Below, in pieces: positions 63,001 through 64,000 of a DNA stretch of 64,000 nucleotides. Position 1 is the stretch's first letter. Every line of letters begins with the position of its first letter. The stretch spans positions 434,001-498,000 of the forward strand of contig KN817521.1 of assembly GCA_000827495.1 (NCBI GenBank). The letters are read 5' to 3'. A program made the translations under genes and the position numbers. Source of the DNA: Hypholoma sublateritium FD-334 SS-4. Lineage: Eukaryota; Basidiomycota; Agaricomycetes; Agaricales; Strophariaceae. The notes beneath the pieces are model-generated. The model did no database searches and was not told the origin of the DNA. It was given only the letters and a program-made list of their open reading frames with translations.

Positions 63001-64000
63001 TTAGACAGGTAATATCTGTTTGGCAGGCATAGAACACCATCCAGGAAAAGTTGCTCCTCGATTCTCAGGTCCGAACTCGCTTTAAATCGCGCCGGTATGG
63101 CCCAGAACCTTGCGAGAGAACCAAATTATATATCTAGAGTGGGAGGTAGTAGGTATTGAACATCTGGGCAAGAATGCGCGAGGGCAGAGTAACGCAGCAG
63201 TGGTGTAAAACGTAAGATCCTTCATATCCAGCACTACTTACCCGCGTCGCCCTCGTCAGGCGCTTCGCAACAGCATCTCATCAAGAAACGCAGTGCTTCT
63301 GCTCGGTGGGCGGATGGAGAAGGTCGGAATTCGTTTTTTGCCGCCTATGGCGACTATATGCCTCTATGAACGGCCGCCAGCATATGACTAGGCGCATCGC
63401 GTGCCGCGCGAAACGCGGGCCCAGTCCGTCCAGGGTGAAGAAAGGTGTTGTGTCGATTTTTTTCGTCAAGAATCATGAGTTTTCGTGGGCCTTCGTGGAG
63501 ATGTGCAATGTGGGTTGTGGGGTATGTCGCATGTTGAGATATCAATAGATCCATAGCGAAAGACTCATCCTCTCGGTGAACAGTAGTGTGGACGAATATA
63601 GATATAGCCAAGATATCAAAAAAGGAATGCGTCCATAGGTATGCAAAAATTGGGGCCAGGATGGCCGGAACGGGATTGGTCGTAGATTAGGATCCTCCTG
63701 GGATCGGTATTTTTTTCCTTCAAGAGGCGGCAGATGGTCGATGGATGATGGACGATTATCGAGATTGCGTCAGCTTCGTCGATCTCACAGGTTGTGGTTG
63801 TTGGTCCACTGTTGCACCGGCTGGCAACGTCGAGTCTCCGAATTTTCCCCTGTCACAAGCAGCTGGAGGCACGATGTCGGTGGCGTCAAACGCACGGCGT
63901 AAGATTAGCATTCCGGGATCGAGTCCTTGCTGGTGGAAGAAAGAAGAGAGGAATTTTAAAAAATAAACCATTTTTCCGAGTGGAATGTCACAGAAAATAA
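60031..64000. other. 4-kb right-hand stretch without a supported gene
   Basis: No conserved protein could be assembled from either strand. A CT-rich block at about 60350-60460 on the plus strand, followed by an intron-like segment (GTGCGT near 60596, GCTAACTC near 60648, TTGCAG near 60667), looks like a spliced 5' leader, but only a seven-codon frame follows. The stretch may hold a long leader or promoter of a gene beyond the right edge, or non-coding transcripts. Scattered short frames lack motifs. No transposon ends or tRNA were recognised. Confidence 0.35.

Overview
The window is a gene-dense piece of a fungal nuclear chromosome. Coding regions are broken by many short introns (about 45-65 nt, usually GT-AG), neighbouring genes are close and often divergent or convergent, and there are no bacterial operons or ribosome binding sites. 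Several proteins are of types I associate with mushroom-forming basidiomycetes (Agaricomycetes): F-box proteins with a CxxC-rich tail, a four-helix membrane protein starting MWCDNC, and a FAB1 kinase with long disordered linkers. A polypore-like fungus is my guess; the genus cannot be read from the sequence.

Left part (1-25 kb): COG8 (Golgi tethering), a long gap with only a doubtful membrane-protein remnant, an F-box protein, an intron-containing tRNA-His(GTG), an Arg/Ser-rich nuclear-type protein, a second F-box protein, importin-9/Kap114, the ribosome-assembly GTPase NOG2, and two tandem enolase genes with the same intron positions but very different base composition.

Middle (25-48 kb): a TBC-domain Rab-GAP, mitochondrial ribosomal protein mL40, COP9 signalosome subunit 2, the PI3P 5-kinase FAB1, a TFIID subunit TAF2 whose C-terminus carries three bromodomains, and the 40S assembly factor LTV1 sharing a 180-bp divergent promoter with TAF2.

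Right part (48-64 kb): a HET-C family protein with a 33-bp minisatellite in its coding tail, Mediator subunit MED11, tubulin cofactor A, a bHLH-zipper transcription factor, and a four-helix membrane protein. Gaps of 3.8 kb (53.3-57.1 kb) and 4 kb (60-64 kb) hold no gene I can support. Most genes are conserved housekeeping genes; no transposon, CRISPR array or secondary-metabolite cluster is visible.

The most unusual signals are: two introns, in the importin-9 and TAF2 genes, that keep the reading frame and the conserved protein only if spliced as AT-AC introns with U2-like donors (ATGAGT and ATAAGT); the TAF2-triple-bromodomain fusion; and the tandem enolase pair.
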